NCBI GenBank assembly: GCA_029779995.1
Contig: JAKOZM010000222.1
Span: forward strand, 1-12,692
DNA: 12,692 nt
Reading direction: 5' to 3'
From: Actinomycetes bacterium
GTDB taxonomy: Bacteria > Actinomycetota > Actinomycetes > S36-B12 > UBA10799
Shown here: positions 6,875 through 12,526 of the stretch, one piece after another
How positions within the stretch are numbered: position 1 is the first letter of the stretch
Layout: every line of letters starts with the position of its first letter
Notes under the pieces: model-generated
The model's database searches: none
What the model was told of the DNA's origin: nothing
Seen by the model: the letters and a program-made list of their open reading frames with translations, nothing else
Translations under genes and position numbers: made by a program

Positions 6875-7195
6875 ATGACTGTCGTTCCCGACGCCGAGGA
6901 ATCGGCCGACTTCGTCGCGTTCTTCATCAACTCCCTGACTCGGCACGTCGACTTGGACCCCGTTGCCCGGGCCCGTATGGACGGCTTCTCCGAGGGTGCC
7001 CGAGCGGGCCTGTTGGCTGGCCCGTTGGAAACTCCTCAGATCGCTGACGCAAGGCGGATCGTTGAGGCGTTCGAGCGACGCGCAAGTGAGTTGCCGAAGT
7101 CCGACCCCCACCGAGCGCCGCTCCGTGGGTACATTGCGGGTGCGCGGATGGTGCTGCAGGCCATCGAATCATCGCGGAAAGGGCCGCAGGAGTAG
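6875..7195 (+). CDS. Hypothetical protein, 106 aa
   Basis: A small acidic, helical protein of unknown family. The first half has an acidic N-terminus and VAFFINSLTRHVDLD; the second half carries two helices rich in Arg/Ala (ADARRIVEAFERRASEL and LRGYIAGARMVLQAIESSRK). It has no cysteines, signal peptide or membrane segment. ATG 6875 is preceded by GAAAGGCGA. It follows the 248-aa gene after a 78-bp gap and precedes the small serine recombinase, probably at the end of that transcript since inverted repeats follow directly. It is probably a real gene given its codon use and start signal, but nothing shows a function. Confidence 0.65.
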   Translation: MTVVPDAEESADFVAFFINSLTRHVDLDPVARARMDGFSEGARAGLLAGPLETPQIADARRIVEAFERRASELPKSDPHRAPLRGYIAGARMVLQAIESSRKGPQE

Positions 7196-7197
7196 CG

Positions 7198-7254
7198 CGT
7201 AGCCTGCTACACGCTACGGGCGTATGGTTGAAGGGGTAGTTGAACCAGCAACCA
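7198..7254. promoter_or_regulatory. Clustered inverted repeats upstream of the small serine recombinase
   Basis: GTAGC (7199-7203) is followed by GCTAC at 7206-7210 and by GCTACG at 7213-7218, and CGTAGC (7198-7203) pairs perfectly with the latter. TGGTTG (7225-7230) pairs with CAACCA (7249-7254). The cluster fills the 76-bp gap before ATG 7272. It could end the upstream transcript, act as an operator, or bind the recombinase itself. No convincing -35/-10 pair was found. Confidence 0.4.
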
Positions 7255-7271
7255 CCCAAAGGAACCGATCC

Positions 7272-7925
7272 ATGCGCGTCATCGGCTACACCCGCGTATC
7301 CACGACCGAACAGGCCCGCGACGGCTGGACCCTGGACCAGCAACGCAAGGCGATACAAGCCGAGTGCGAGCGGCGCGGGTGGGAGTTGATCGCCGTCCAC
7401 GAAGACGCGGGTTACACCGGCCGCACGGACGACCGACCCGGGCTCCAGCGGGCCCTAGCTGAACTCGCCCGGCGCAACGGCCCACGGGCCATCGTCGTCG
7501 CCCGGCTCGACCGCCTCGCCCGGTCCCTGCGCCACCTGGTCGACTGGATCGACCTGTCAGCCCGGCAGCGCTGGGCCATCGTGGCCCTTGACCAGGAGCT
7601 CAACACCACCACCGCCAACGGTCGACTCGTCGCCCGCATCCTCGCCTCCGTCGCCCAGTGGGAGTCGGAGATCAACGGCGAGCGCGTCCGGGAGGGCATG
7701 GCCGAGGCACGAGCCGCGGGCAAGGCAGCAGGCCAGCCCGTCCGCTTCGGGTATCAGCCCAAGGTCCCCGCCGACGTCGCCTCGCGCATCGTCCGGGCGC
7801 GGCGTCGCGGCGACTCCTACGCCGTGATCGCCGCGCGACTTGATCGGCAGCGGGTTCCTACGCCAGGCGGGGGTGCTCGGTGGTACTCGTCAACCGTTGC
7901 CCGGGTGTGTCGTCGGGCAGGGTAG
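7272..7925 (+). CDS. Small serine recombinase (resolvase/invertase-like)
   Basis: A 217-aa site-specific recombinase. The catalytic domain (1-145) begins VIGYTRVSTTEQ with R8 and nucleophile S10, then GYTGRTDDRPGLQRAL (48-62), VARLDRLARS (76-85) with the conserved arginines, and the ILASVAQWESEINGERVREG helix (123-142). Residues 155-215 look like the first part of the 'recombinase' domain (GYQPKVP..., YAVIAARLDRQRVPTPGG..., WYSSTVARVCRR), but the zinc ribbon and coiled coil of large integrases are absent. It is thus longer than a classical invertase and far shorter than an integrase. ATG 7272 follows AAAGGA by 8 bp; the upstream ATG 7224 lacks a good site. It might resolve element multimers or drive an inversion, though no paired sites were recognised. 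Confidence 0.9.
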   Translation: MRVIGYTRVSTTEQARDGWTLDQQRKAIQAECERRGWELIAVHEDAGYTGRTDDRPGLQRALAELARRNGPRAIVVARLDRLARSLRHLVDWIDLSARQRWAIVALDQELNTTTANGRLVARILASVAQWESEINGERVREGMAEARAAGKAAGQPVRFGYQPKVPADVASRIVRARRRGDSYAVIAARLDRQRVPTPGGGARWYSSTVARVCRRAG

Positions 7926-7995
7926 GTGCTGACCGGTCCGGCCTGGCCCTATGGCCGATCCGAGGCTGTCAGTCACGCGGGGCACACTGGGAGAC

Positions 7996-8496
7996 ATGGA
8001 ATCGAAGGTGACGCGCCGAGAGCGTCCGGTGTACAAGACTTGGGCCGCGCTTGAGCGATACGACTTCGGAAAGAGTTGGGCGACTGGCGAGCCCACACCC
8101 CGCCTTCCCGAGGTCCTCGGCGTGGTGCATGCTTTCAGGGCGGGGCGAGTCCTGTCCCGTGACGTAGCGCCCGAGTTCTTCGAACATCGAGGCCCAAGCT
8201 CAAGCTGTGGTGTCCATGTCAAGGTTCGGCTTGGCGTCGAGTTCAACCCGGATGACGTCGACGCTTGTCCTCAATGCGCGCGGCGTGTCCGCTCGGGCCA
8301 GCTATTCAGACAGCGACCGCAATCCTACGGTTTGGAGTGCGACGCCATGGTCAGGCCGGGAATGGCGGGCTACCCCCAGGCCGTGGGCTGTCGCCTCACC
8401 TATGGGCACGAGGGGCGGCATCAGGGTGCTGACTGCTCGTGGCTCAGAGGGCCGGAGGACTTCACCCCCGAGGGCGGCTACAGCGTCGGCGGGTAG
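7996..8496 (+). CDS. Hypothetical cysteine/histidine-rich protein
   Basis: A 166-aa protein. Eight potential metal ligands lie in its C-terminal two thirds: C71, C91-x2-C94, C115, C132, H138, H142 and C147. The pattern CRLTYGHEGRHQGADCSW (132-149) has the H-x3-H spacing seen in many small actinobacterial and phage proteins of unknown role. The N-terminal 60 residues are basic and helical. ATG 7996 is preferred over ATG 7951, since GGGAG lies just before it and 7951 has no ribosome site. It lies 70 bp after the small recombinase. It probably binds zinc and perhaps nucleic acid; no family is recognised. Confidence 0.65.
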   Translation: MESKVTRRERPVYKTWAALERYDFGKSWATGEPTPRLPEVLGVVHAFRAGRVLSRDVAPEFFEHRGPSSSCGVHVKVRLGVEFNPDDVDACPQCARRVRSGQLFRQRPQSYGLECDAMVRPGMAGYPQAVGCRLTYGHEGRHQGADCSWLRGPEDFTPEGGYSVGG

Positions 8497-8533
8497 GGGA
8501 GTGACGACTCGCCGCGACACGCCGAATGCCAAA

Positions 8534-8623
8534 CATGGATGACCGTCGCATCCATGGTCCAGAATGTCCTCAGTCCGGCTCGCCCGGGCTGGGCTTACCG
8601 GTGCCCATCACCGGGCAGCGGTA
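8534..8623. repeat. Two hairpin-forming inverted repeats before the DUF1508 gene
   Basis: CATGGATG (8534-8541) and CATCCATG (8549-8556) form a perfect 8-bp stem with a 7-base loop. CCGGTG (8598-8603) and CACCGG (8609-8614) form a 6-bp stem with a 5-base loop, and TACCG/CGGTA at 8596-8600 and 8619-8623 adds a nested arm. They fill the 153-bp gap after the Cys-rich gene. The first may be a terminator without a T-run and the second an operator for the next gene; both are guesses. Confidence 0.45.
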
Positions 8624-8649
8624 CAACTCAATACGGGCAGGGAGATCAG

Positions 8650-8814
8650 ATGATCGACAAGATCACCATCCTGCGAGGTAGCAACGGACAGTACTGGTTC
8701 CGAGTGACCGCCACGAACGGCAAGATCATTTGCCACTCGGAGCAGTACTACAACTACACCGACTGCTACCACGCTGCCCAGATCGTTCAGAACGGTGGCG
8801 GCACGATCCAGTGA
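8650..8814 (+). CDS. DUF1508/YegP-like small protein
   Basis: A 54-aa single-domain protein with the DUF1508 pattern: an opening strand (ITILRGSNGQYWFRVTATNGKII, 5-27), the SE-x-Y turn (SEQYYNYTDCYHAAQIVQ, 30-47) and a GGG-T end. The family is a compact beta-beta-beta-alpha fold of unknown biochemical role, often found as tandem domains; here there is one copy. ATG 8650 is chosen because GGGAG sits 6 bp before it and because residues upstream of it (frame open to 8539) do not match the family. Two cysteines (C29, C39) are unusual. It is the last rightward gene before the terminator. Codon use is noticeably less GC-biased (AAC, TAC, AAG, ATC, AGC) than most of the element. Confidence 0.75.
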   Translation: MIDKITILRGSNGQYWFRVTATNGKIICHSEQYYNYTDCYHAAQIVQNGGGTIQ

Positions 8815-8835
8815 CGTCCGCCTGACCTGAACACA

Positions 8836-8899
8836 GCACGAGGCCCACGAGGCTCCGGAGTATCGCTAGTACCCCGGAATCACGTGGGCCTTCGTGTGC
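8836..8899. terminator. Hairpin terminator between convergent genes
   Basis: GCACGAGGCCCACG (8836-8849) pairs with CGTGGGCCTTCGTG (8883-8896), with a single extra base. A shorter inner pairing of CCGG (8854-8857) with CCGG (8873-8876) is possible. There is no T-run on either strand, which is common in actinobacteria. It lies 22 bp after the DUF1508 stop and 122 bp from the end of the convergent integrase gene, so it would serve mainly the rightward transcript and possibly both. Confidence 0.7.
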
Positions 8900-8950
8900 G
8901 CTACGGGGTCTACTGGGACTCGTGGTCGCAAGTAGACACACGCAGTCACA

Positions 8951-8992
8951 TGTGGAGAACTGTGGCATACGTGTGGACGACATGGGGACAAC
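8951..8992. repeat. Phased array of DnaA-box-like repeats
   Basis: Four copies of a TGTGGANNAC unit lie head to tail: 8951-8960 (TGTGGAGAAC), 8961-8970 (TGTGGCATAC), 8972-8981 (TGTGGACGAC) and 8983-8992 (TGGGGACAAC). Their starts are 10, 11 and 11 bp apart, so all face the same side of the helix. Against TGTGGACAA, the reverse complement of the actinobacterial DnaA box TTGTCCACA, copies 1, 3 and 4 differ at one position and copy 2 at more. DnaA, the element's replication protein or the integrase could bind here; the site lies in the non-coding gap between convergent genes. Confidence 0.65.
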
Positions 8993-9020
8993 CTGGCCAA
9001 GGATTTCATGAAGATGAGAT

Positions 9021-10508
9021 CTAGGACTCGCTCGGGCCAAGGTCCTCCGGGAGCTTCCAGTCGATCACAAGTCGGGTTGGGTCGACCCCCCGGCCGGCTC
9101 GTCCTCGACACACCCAGATTCGCTCCATCGCGTCGTCCAGGACGGCCCGCCGCTCGTCCGTCGTGTCCGCCGCAGCCCAAGCCTCCGCGAACCAGCCCAC
9201 CGGGTTGCGCTCGCGGAGCACGACCTGTGGAGCCTGGGCGCGCGCCTCGCGCCGGATGCGCCGGAGGTTCGCAATCTGCTCGGTGAGCCGGTCGGCCTCG
9301 GCATCATCGTCGGTGGCTTGCAGCTGTGCGCCGAGCTCCGCGAGCCTGTGCTCAATCTCCGGCAGCATCGCCGCCCCGCCCTCGTGCACCTCCTCAACCA
9401 CGGACCATCGCACCCGTTCGCCCTTCATGCGGAGGAACTCCGCGATCACGACGTCCTCGAAGTTCGTGATCGTCTGGTGGCACACGGGGCAGGAGTAGCC
9501 CGGGCGACCCTGGGCCGTACCACGGTGCATGCGAGTGCCGTTGCCTTGATCGTCCAAGTGCTCTCCGCACCACACGAGCCCCGACAGCAGGGCGGACGTC
9601 TTCGCCTTCATGGCTCGGGGGAGGGACTGCGCCGTATCCCGCTCGTCAAGGCTGCGCACCATGGCGCGCCAATCGGAAGCGGACATGACAGCTACGGACT
9701 CGTCCACCACCGGTAACCCGTCAGCGTCGCGCAGAACCTCCGTTCCGCGAACCTTGGTCGTGTTGCCCGGGTTGAGCGGGGTCATGCCGGCGAGGATCGG
9801 ATTACGGAGGAGTCGCTCGACAGTTGAGTAGGACCAGCCTGCACCCTTGCGCCGTCGCTGCGATGCTGACGGCAACGGTGCCCCAACCTCGTCCAGCCAC
9901 TGCACAACGGAGTAGATCGCCTGGCCTCGGCTCGCTCGATCAACCATCCCCCGCACGTACTCGATGCGCTCGGGGTCGTGGGCCAGCACGTACCCGGGGC
10001 CATCAGGGTTGCGTACCGAGCGCCACCCGTAGGGGACGGTTCCTCCAACGACGCGACCCGACCGGAGCAAGTGAGTCCGTGCCGCCCGCACCCGCGCGCG
10101 AATCGCCTCGGCCTCCATTTCACCGAACACTGCCAGCAGCGTGGCGAACGCGCGCCCCTGAGCCGTGGTCATGTCGATGGGGTCCTCGACCGCTACGATG
10201 CCCGCCTTCCGCTCCTGGAGCGCCTCATGGGCATGGAGGAAGTCGAGGACGCGTCGCGCCAATCGGTCTATCTTCCATACGAGTACGGCGTCGTAGCGCT
10301 CGGAGGACTCCAGTAGGGCCCGCCAACCTGCGCGATCCTCGGGCTTGTTGTGAGTGGCCGACACCCCGTCGTCGGTAAACACCGCGACGACCTGCCAGCC
10401 CCGGGCCGCGGCATACTGCCGAGCGGCCTCGACCTGACGGTCGATAGACACCGACGCCTCCTGGGCGACGGAGATGCGAGCGTAGATGGCGCAACGGCGT
10501 GTAGGCAT
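9021..10508 (-). CDS. int: Large serine integrase
   Basis: A 495-aa recombinase that would join attP to attB in cpaF. The catalytic domain starts CAIYARISVAQE with R11 and nucleophile S13, then GVSATHNKPEDRAGW (48-62), VLVWKIDRLARR (75-86) and the long helix LLAVFGEMEAEAIRARVRA (124-142). The recombinase domain spans about 155-300 (VPYGWRSV, GAGWSYSTVERLLRNPILAG). A zinc ribbon uses C314 with C340-x2-C343, and a coiled coil (about 384-424) sits inside it, as in the phiC31/Bxb1 class. Length is normal. The frame stays open upstream through attR into cpaF antisense, but ATG 10508 is where homology begins. It reads away from attR, its start 35 bp from the core. No strong Shine-Dalgarno is present; a -10-like TACTAT 8 bp upstream suggests a leaderless mRNA. 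Confidence 0.95.
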   Translation of the reverse strand: MPTRRCAIYARISVAQEASVSIDRQVEAARQYAAARGWQVVAVFTDDGVSATHNKPEDRAGWRALLESSERYDAVLVWKIDRLARRVLDFLHAHEALQERKAGIVAVEDPIDMTTAQGRAFATLLAVFGEMEAEAIRARVRAARTHLLRSGRVVGGTVPYGWRSVRNPDGPGYVLAHDPERIEYVRGMVDRASRGQAIYSVVQWLDEVGAPLPSASQRRRKGAGWSYSTVERLLRNPILAGMTPLNPGNTTKVRGTEVLRDADGLPVVDESVAVMSASDWRAMVRSLDERDTAQSLPRAMKAKTSALLSGLVWCGEHLDDQGNGTRMHRGTAQGRPGYSCPVCHQTITNFEDVVIAEFLRMKGERVRWSVVEEVHEGGAAMLPEIEHRLAELGAQLQATDDDAEADRLTEQIANLRRIRREARAQAPQVVLRERNPVGWFAEAWAAADTTDERRAVLDDAMERIWVCRGRAGRGVDPTRLVIDWKLPEDLGPSES

Positions 10509-10516
10509 GGATCTCA

Positions 10517-10522
10517 ATAGTA
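10517..10522 (-). promoter_or_regulatory. Candidate -10 box of the integrase promoter
   Basis: On the minus strand the hexamer reads TACTAT and ends 8 bases before the integrase ATG (10508). Transcription would then begin at or next to the start codon, giving a leaderless message, which is common in actinobacteria. No good -35 at 17-18 bp was found; TTGGGT at the att core sits about 20 bp upstream, so integration could alter promoter strength. Moderate to low certainty. Confidence 0.4.
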
Positions 10523-10542
10523 CCTGTTCACTACCGGTTAGT

Positions 10543-10547
10543 ACCCA
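10543..10547. other. attR core
   Basis: ACCCA matches the attL core. The bases after it continue cpaF (Thr-Gln-Ala-Gly-Lys-Thr-Thr), and those before it are element sequence. The rebuilt attP would run from this element end across ACCCA into 646 onward. It contains CACT (10529-10532) and AGTG (661-664) placed symmetrically about the end of the core, but is otherwise a weak dyad. Confidence 0.75.
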
Positions 10548-11166
10548 AGCGGGCAAGACAACTCTGCTGGGGTGCCTGGCCGCCGCGGTCCCGGCCCGGG
10601 AACGCATCGTCACCTGCGAGGAAGTCTTCGAACTCAAGATCCCGTTGCGGGACGTCGCCTCCATGCAGTGCCGCCAGCCTTCCTTGGAGGGCACCGGAGA
10701 GGTGCCACTTCGGCGTCTGGTCACCGAGGCACTTCGCATGCGCCCCTCGCGGATCATCGTCGGTGAGGTGCGGCAGGCCGAAAGCCTCGACCTTTTGATC
10801 GCGTTGAACTCGGGCCTGCCCGGCATGTGCACCCTGCACGCCAACTCGGCCCGCGAGGCCATCACCAAGATGTGCACCCTCCCCTTGCTGGCCGGAGAGA
10901 ACGTCTCCCCGCGCTTCGTGGTGCCCACCGTGGCCTCGAGCGTCGACCTCGTCGTGCACATCGCGCTCGACTTCGATGGCGTGCGACGGGTTCGCGAAAT
11001 CGTCGCGGTGCCCGGTCGGGTCGAGGGGGACGTCGTCGAGATGGCCGATCTGTTCACGACCCGTGATGGGCGGCTACGCCGCGCCGACGGCTTCCCACCA
11101 CATACCGAGCGTTTCGAGCGGGCGGGCTACCGGGTGGCTTCGCTGTTGGCCCAGGAGGCGTCGTGA
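10543..11166 (+). pseudogene. cpaF: CpaF/TadA pilus ATPase, C-terminal part, downstream of the element
   Basis: The remaining 207 codons of the Tad ATPase, starting at T-Q-A-G-K-T-T of the P-loop. Visible motifs are the Asp box CEEVFELKIPLRDV, the MQCRQPSLEGTGEVPLRRL segment, Walker B RMRPSRIIVGEVRQ and the His box CTLHANS. With the left half (203 codons to Gly-203) it gives at least 410 aa, in the normal size range for CpaF. The frame is open upstream into the element, with an ATG at 10507 overlapping the integrase start on the other strand, but no ribosome site supports it. Its stop overlaps the tadB GTG (11163-11166), so in the unsplit gene tadB would be coupled to cpaF. While the element is present, tadB and tadC are cut off from an upstream promoter. 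Confidence 0.93.
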
Positions 11167-12029
11167 AACCGCTGGCCATCGGGTTGATCCTTGGCATGGG
11201 CCTGTTCTGTGTCTACTGGTCCTGCTGGCCGGCAACCGAAGCCTCGGCGAAGCCGCGCCGCGTCTCGCCGGGTGATCGGATTCGCGACGAGATCGCCCAG
11301 GCGGGCCTCGAAGGGTTGGCCCCGCGCCATGTCCTGCTCGCGTCCGTCGTTGCCTTTCTCTTTGTGCTTGCCGGCGTCTTCAGTGCCGTGAAGGTGCTGC
11401 CGGTATCACTATGCTTCGCCGGCATTGCGGGCTATGCGCCGCGGGCATTGGTGGCCATGCGAGCCCGCCAGCGTCGCACTCAATTGCGAGACCTATGGCC
11501 CGATGCCGTCGACAACCTCGCGTCGGGCGTCCGAGCTGGGCTGGCGCTGCCCGAGGCCTTGGCGCAGTTGGCCGTCCGCGGTCCGGAGGAGTTGCGCCCG
11601 GCCTTTGCCACCTTCGCCGAGGACTACCGCGGGTCGGGCAGTTTCCAGGAGTGTCTCAATCGGCTCAAGGATCGCCTGGCCGACCCTGTGGGCGACCGGC
11701 TCATCGAGTCGTTGCGCATCGCCCGCGAAGTCGGTGGGTCAGACCTCGGCCGCGTCCTGCGGACCCTGTCGAGCTTCCTGCGCGAAGACGCCCGGACCCG
11801 GGCTGAACTCGAGACTCGTCAAGGATGGACGATCAACGCCGCCAGGCTGGCATCGGCAGCGCCGTGGATCGTCTTGGGCTTCATGTCCTTCCAGCCAAAC
11901 TCGCTCACGGCGTACGCCACGCCTGCTGGGGCCGCGGTGCTCGCGATCGGTGCCGCGACGACCGTGGTCGCCTACCGGCTGATGGTGCGCATCGGCCGAC
12001 TTCCCGACGACCAGCGGGTGTTGCGATGA
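11163..12029 (+). CDS. tadB: TadB-like pilus inner-membrane platform protein (T2SS F family)
   Basis: A 288-aa membrane protein of the GspF/TadB group, the platform that works with the CpaF ATPase to build Flp pili. Likely membrane segments are about 4-22, 55-74, 78-96, 226-245 and 253-275. The cytoplasmic T2SSF domain (about 108-215) contains the family pattern DLWPDAVDNLASGVRAGLALPEAL (110-133) and a second helical repeat ending in SSFLREDARTRAELETRQ. GTG 11163 is set by the 4-bp overlap with cpaF, and the gene ends in an ATGA overlap with tadC. It looks intact, but its ATPase partner is split and its sister protein truncated, so it may be unexpressed or idle here. Confidence 0.88.
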   Translation: MKPLAIGLILGMGLFCVYWSCWPATEASAKPRRVSPGDRIRDEIAQAGLEGLAPRHVLLASVVAFLFVLAGVFSAVKVLPVSLCFAGIAGYAPRALVAMRARQRRTQLRDLWPDAVDNLASGVRAGLALPEALAQLAVRGPEELRPAFATFAEDYRGSGSFQECLNRLKDRLADPVGDRLIESLRIAREVGGSDLGRVLRTLSSFLREDARTRAELETRQGWTINAARLASAAPWIVLGFMSFQPNSLTAYATPAGAAVLAIGAATTVVAYRLMVRIGRLPDDQRVLR

Positions 12030-12526
12030 CCAGTGTGCCGTGGTGGACGGGCGCGGCATGCGGGGCACTGCTTGGCCTCGGTGCGGCGACCGTCGTATTG
12101 CGCTGGCCCGCAGGGCGGCAACCCGGCCTGCAACAACGCTTGGCCCCGTACTTACGCGATGCCGCGCCCCCATCTGGATTGCTCGTCCGGCCGGCCGCGC
12201 AACGCGGTCCTTTGGCCGCGATTGCAGCACCGGTCGTGTCGGAGCTGGGAGGACGGGTGGACCGCCTGCTCGGGGGTGCGAGTTCGGTGCGCCGCCGGTT
12301 GCAGCGCGCTGGGCGCAGCCCGGAGGTCGAGTCGTTCCGCGCCGAACAAGTGGTCTGGGGCGCCTTGGGAGGACTCATCGGCCTCGGCGTGGGTGTGATG
12401 GCCATGCTGACTCGCGGTGCGGCGGTGTTGACCGTCATGCTGCTCGTCCTGACGGCGGTGGCGCTCGGGGTCATTGCGCGCGACCAATGGCTAAGCCTCG
12501 ATCCACGGATGGGCTGGGCTTGGTGA
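12026..12526 (+). pseudogene. tadC: TadC-like pilus platform protein, truncated by an insertion sequence
   Basis: N-terminal part of the second T2SSF-family platform protein. Membrane segments lie at about 8-25, 109-128 and 132-151, joined by a basic soluble region (79-105). The family-like stretch ends at RDQWLS (152-157); then LDPRMGWAW and a stop follow, which do not fit. Members of this family are normally around 300 aa with a T2SSF domain after this point, so almost half is missing. The change coincides with CCTC at 12496, a plausible IS1380 end. ATG 12026 overlaps the tadB stop by 4 bp. The truncation is well supported; the exact breakpoint is inferred. Confidence 0.8.

Larger units (their letters stand above)
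641..10547. mobile_element. Integrated ~9.9-kb serine-integrase element in cpaF (satellite- or plasmid-like)
   Basis: The element lies between two copies of the core ACCCA (641-645 and 10543-10547), a distance of 9902 bp. Supporting facts: cpaF is split and rejoins in frame at the core; a large serine integrase reads away from the right junction; the interior carries replication, excisionase-like and terminase-small-like genes. There is no tRNA target, in keeping with serine integrases, which often use protein-coding genes. No capsid, portal, large terminase, tail, lysis, FtsK/Tra or relaxase gene is seen, so autonomous transfer is not evident. Alternatives are a decayed prophage, a non-conjugative AICE-like plasmid, or a phage satellite. 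The boundaries are inferred from the cpaF frames, to within a few bases. Confidence 0.9.

Noticed and set aside
8539..8649. Upstream start for the DUF1508 gene (91 aa)
   Set aside because: The extra residues do not fit the family and cover two inverted repeats; ATG 8650 has a good Shine-Dalgarno.
641..10547. AICE-type conjugative element
   Set aside because: No FtsK/SpoIIIE-like Tra protein, relaxase or spread gene was seen, and the integrase is a serine enzyme in a protein gene rather than a tyrosine enzyme at a tRNA.
641..10547. tRNA-based attachment site or tRNA gene
   Set aside because: No tRNA-like cloverleaf was recognised at either end; both flanks are clearly cpaF codons.
10509..11057. 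Upstream extension of the integrase reading frame to 678 aa
   Set aside because: The extra part is antisense to cpaF and crosses attR; integrase homology starts at MPTRRCAIYARIS (ATG 10508).
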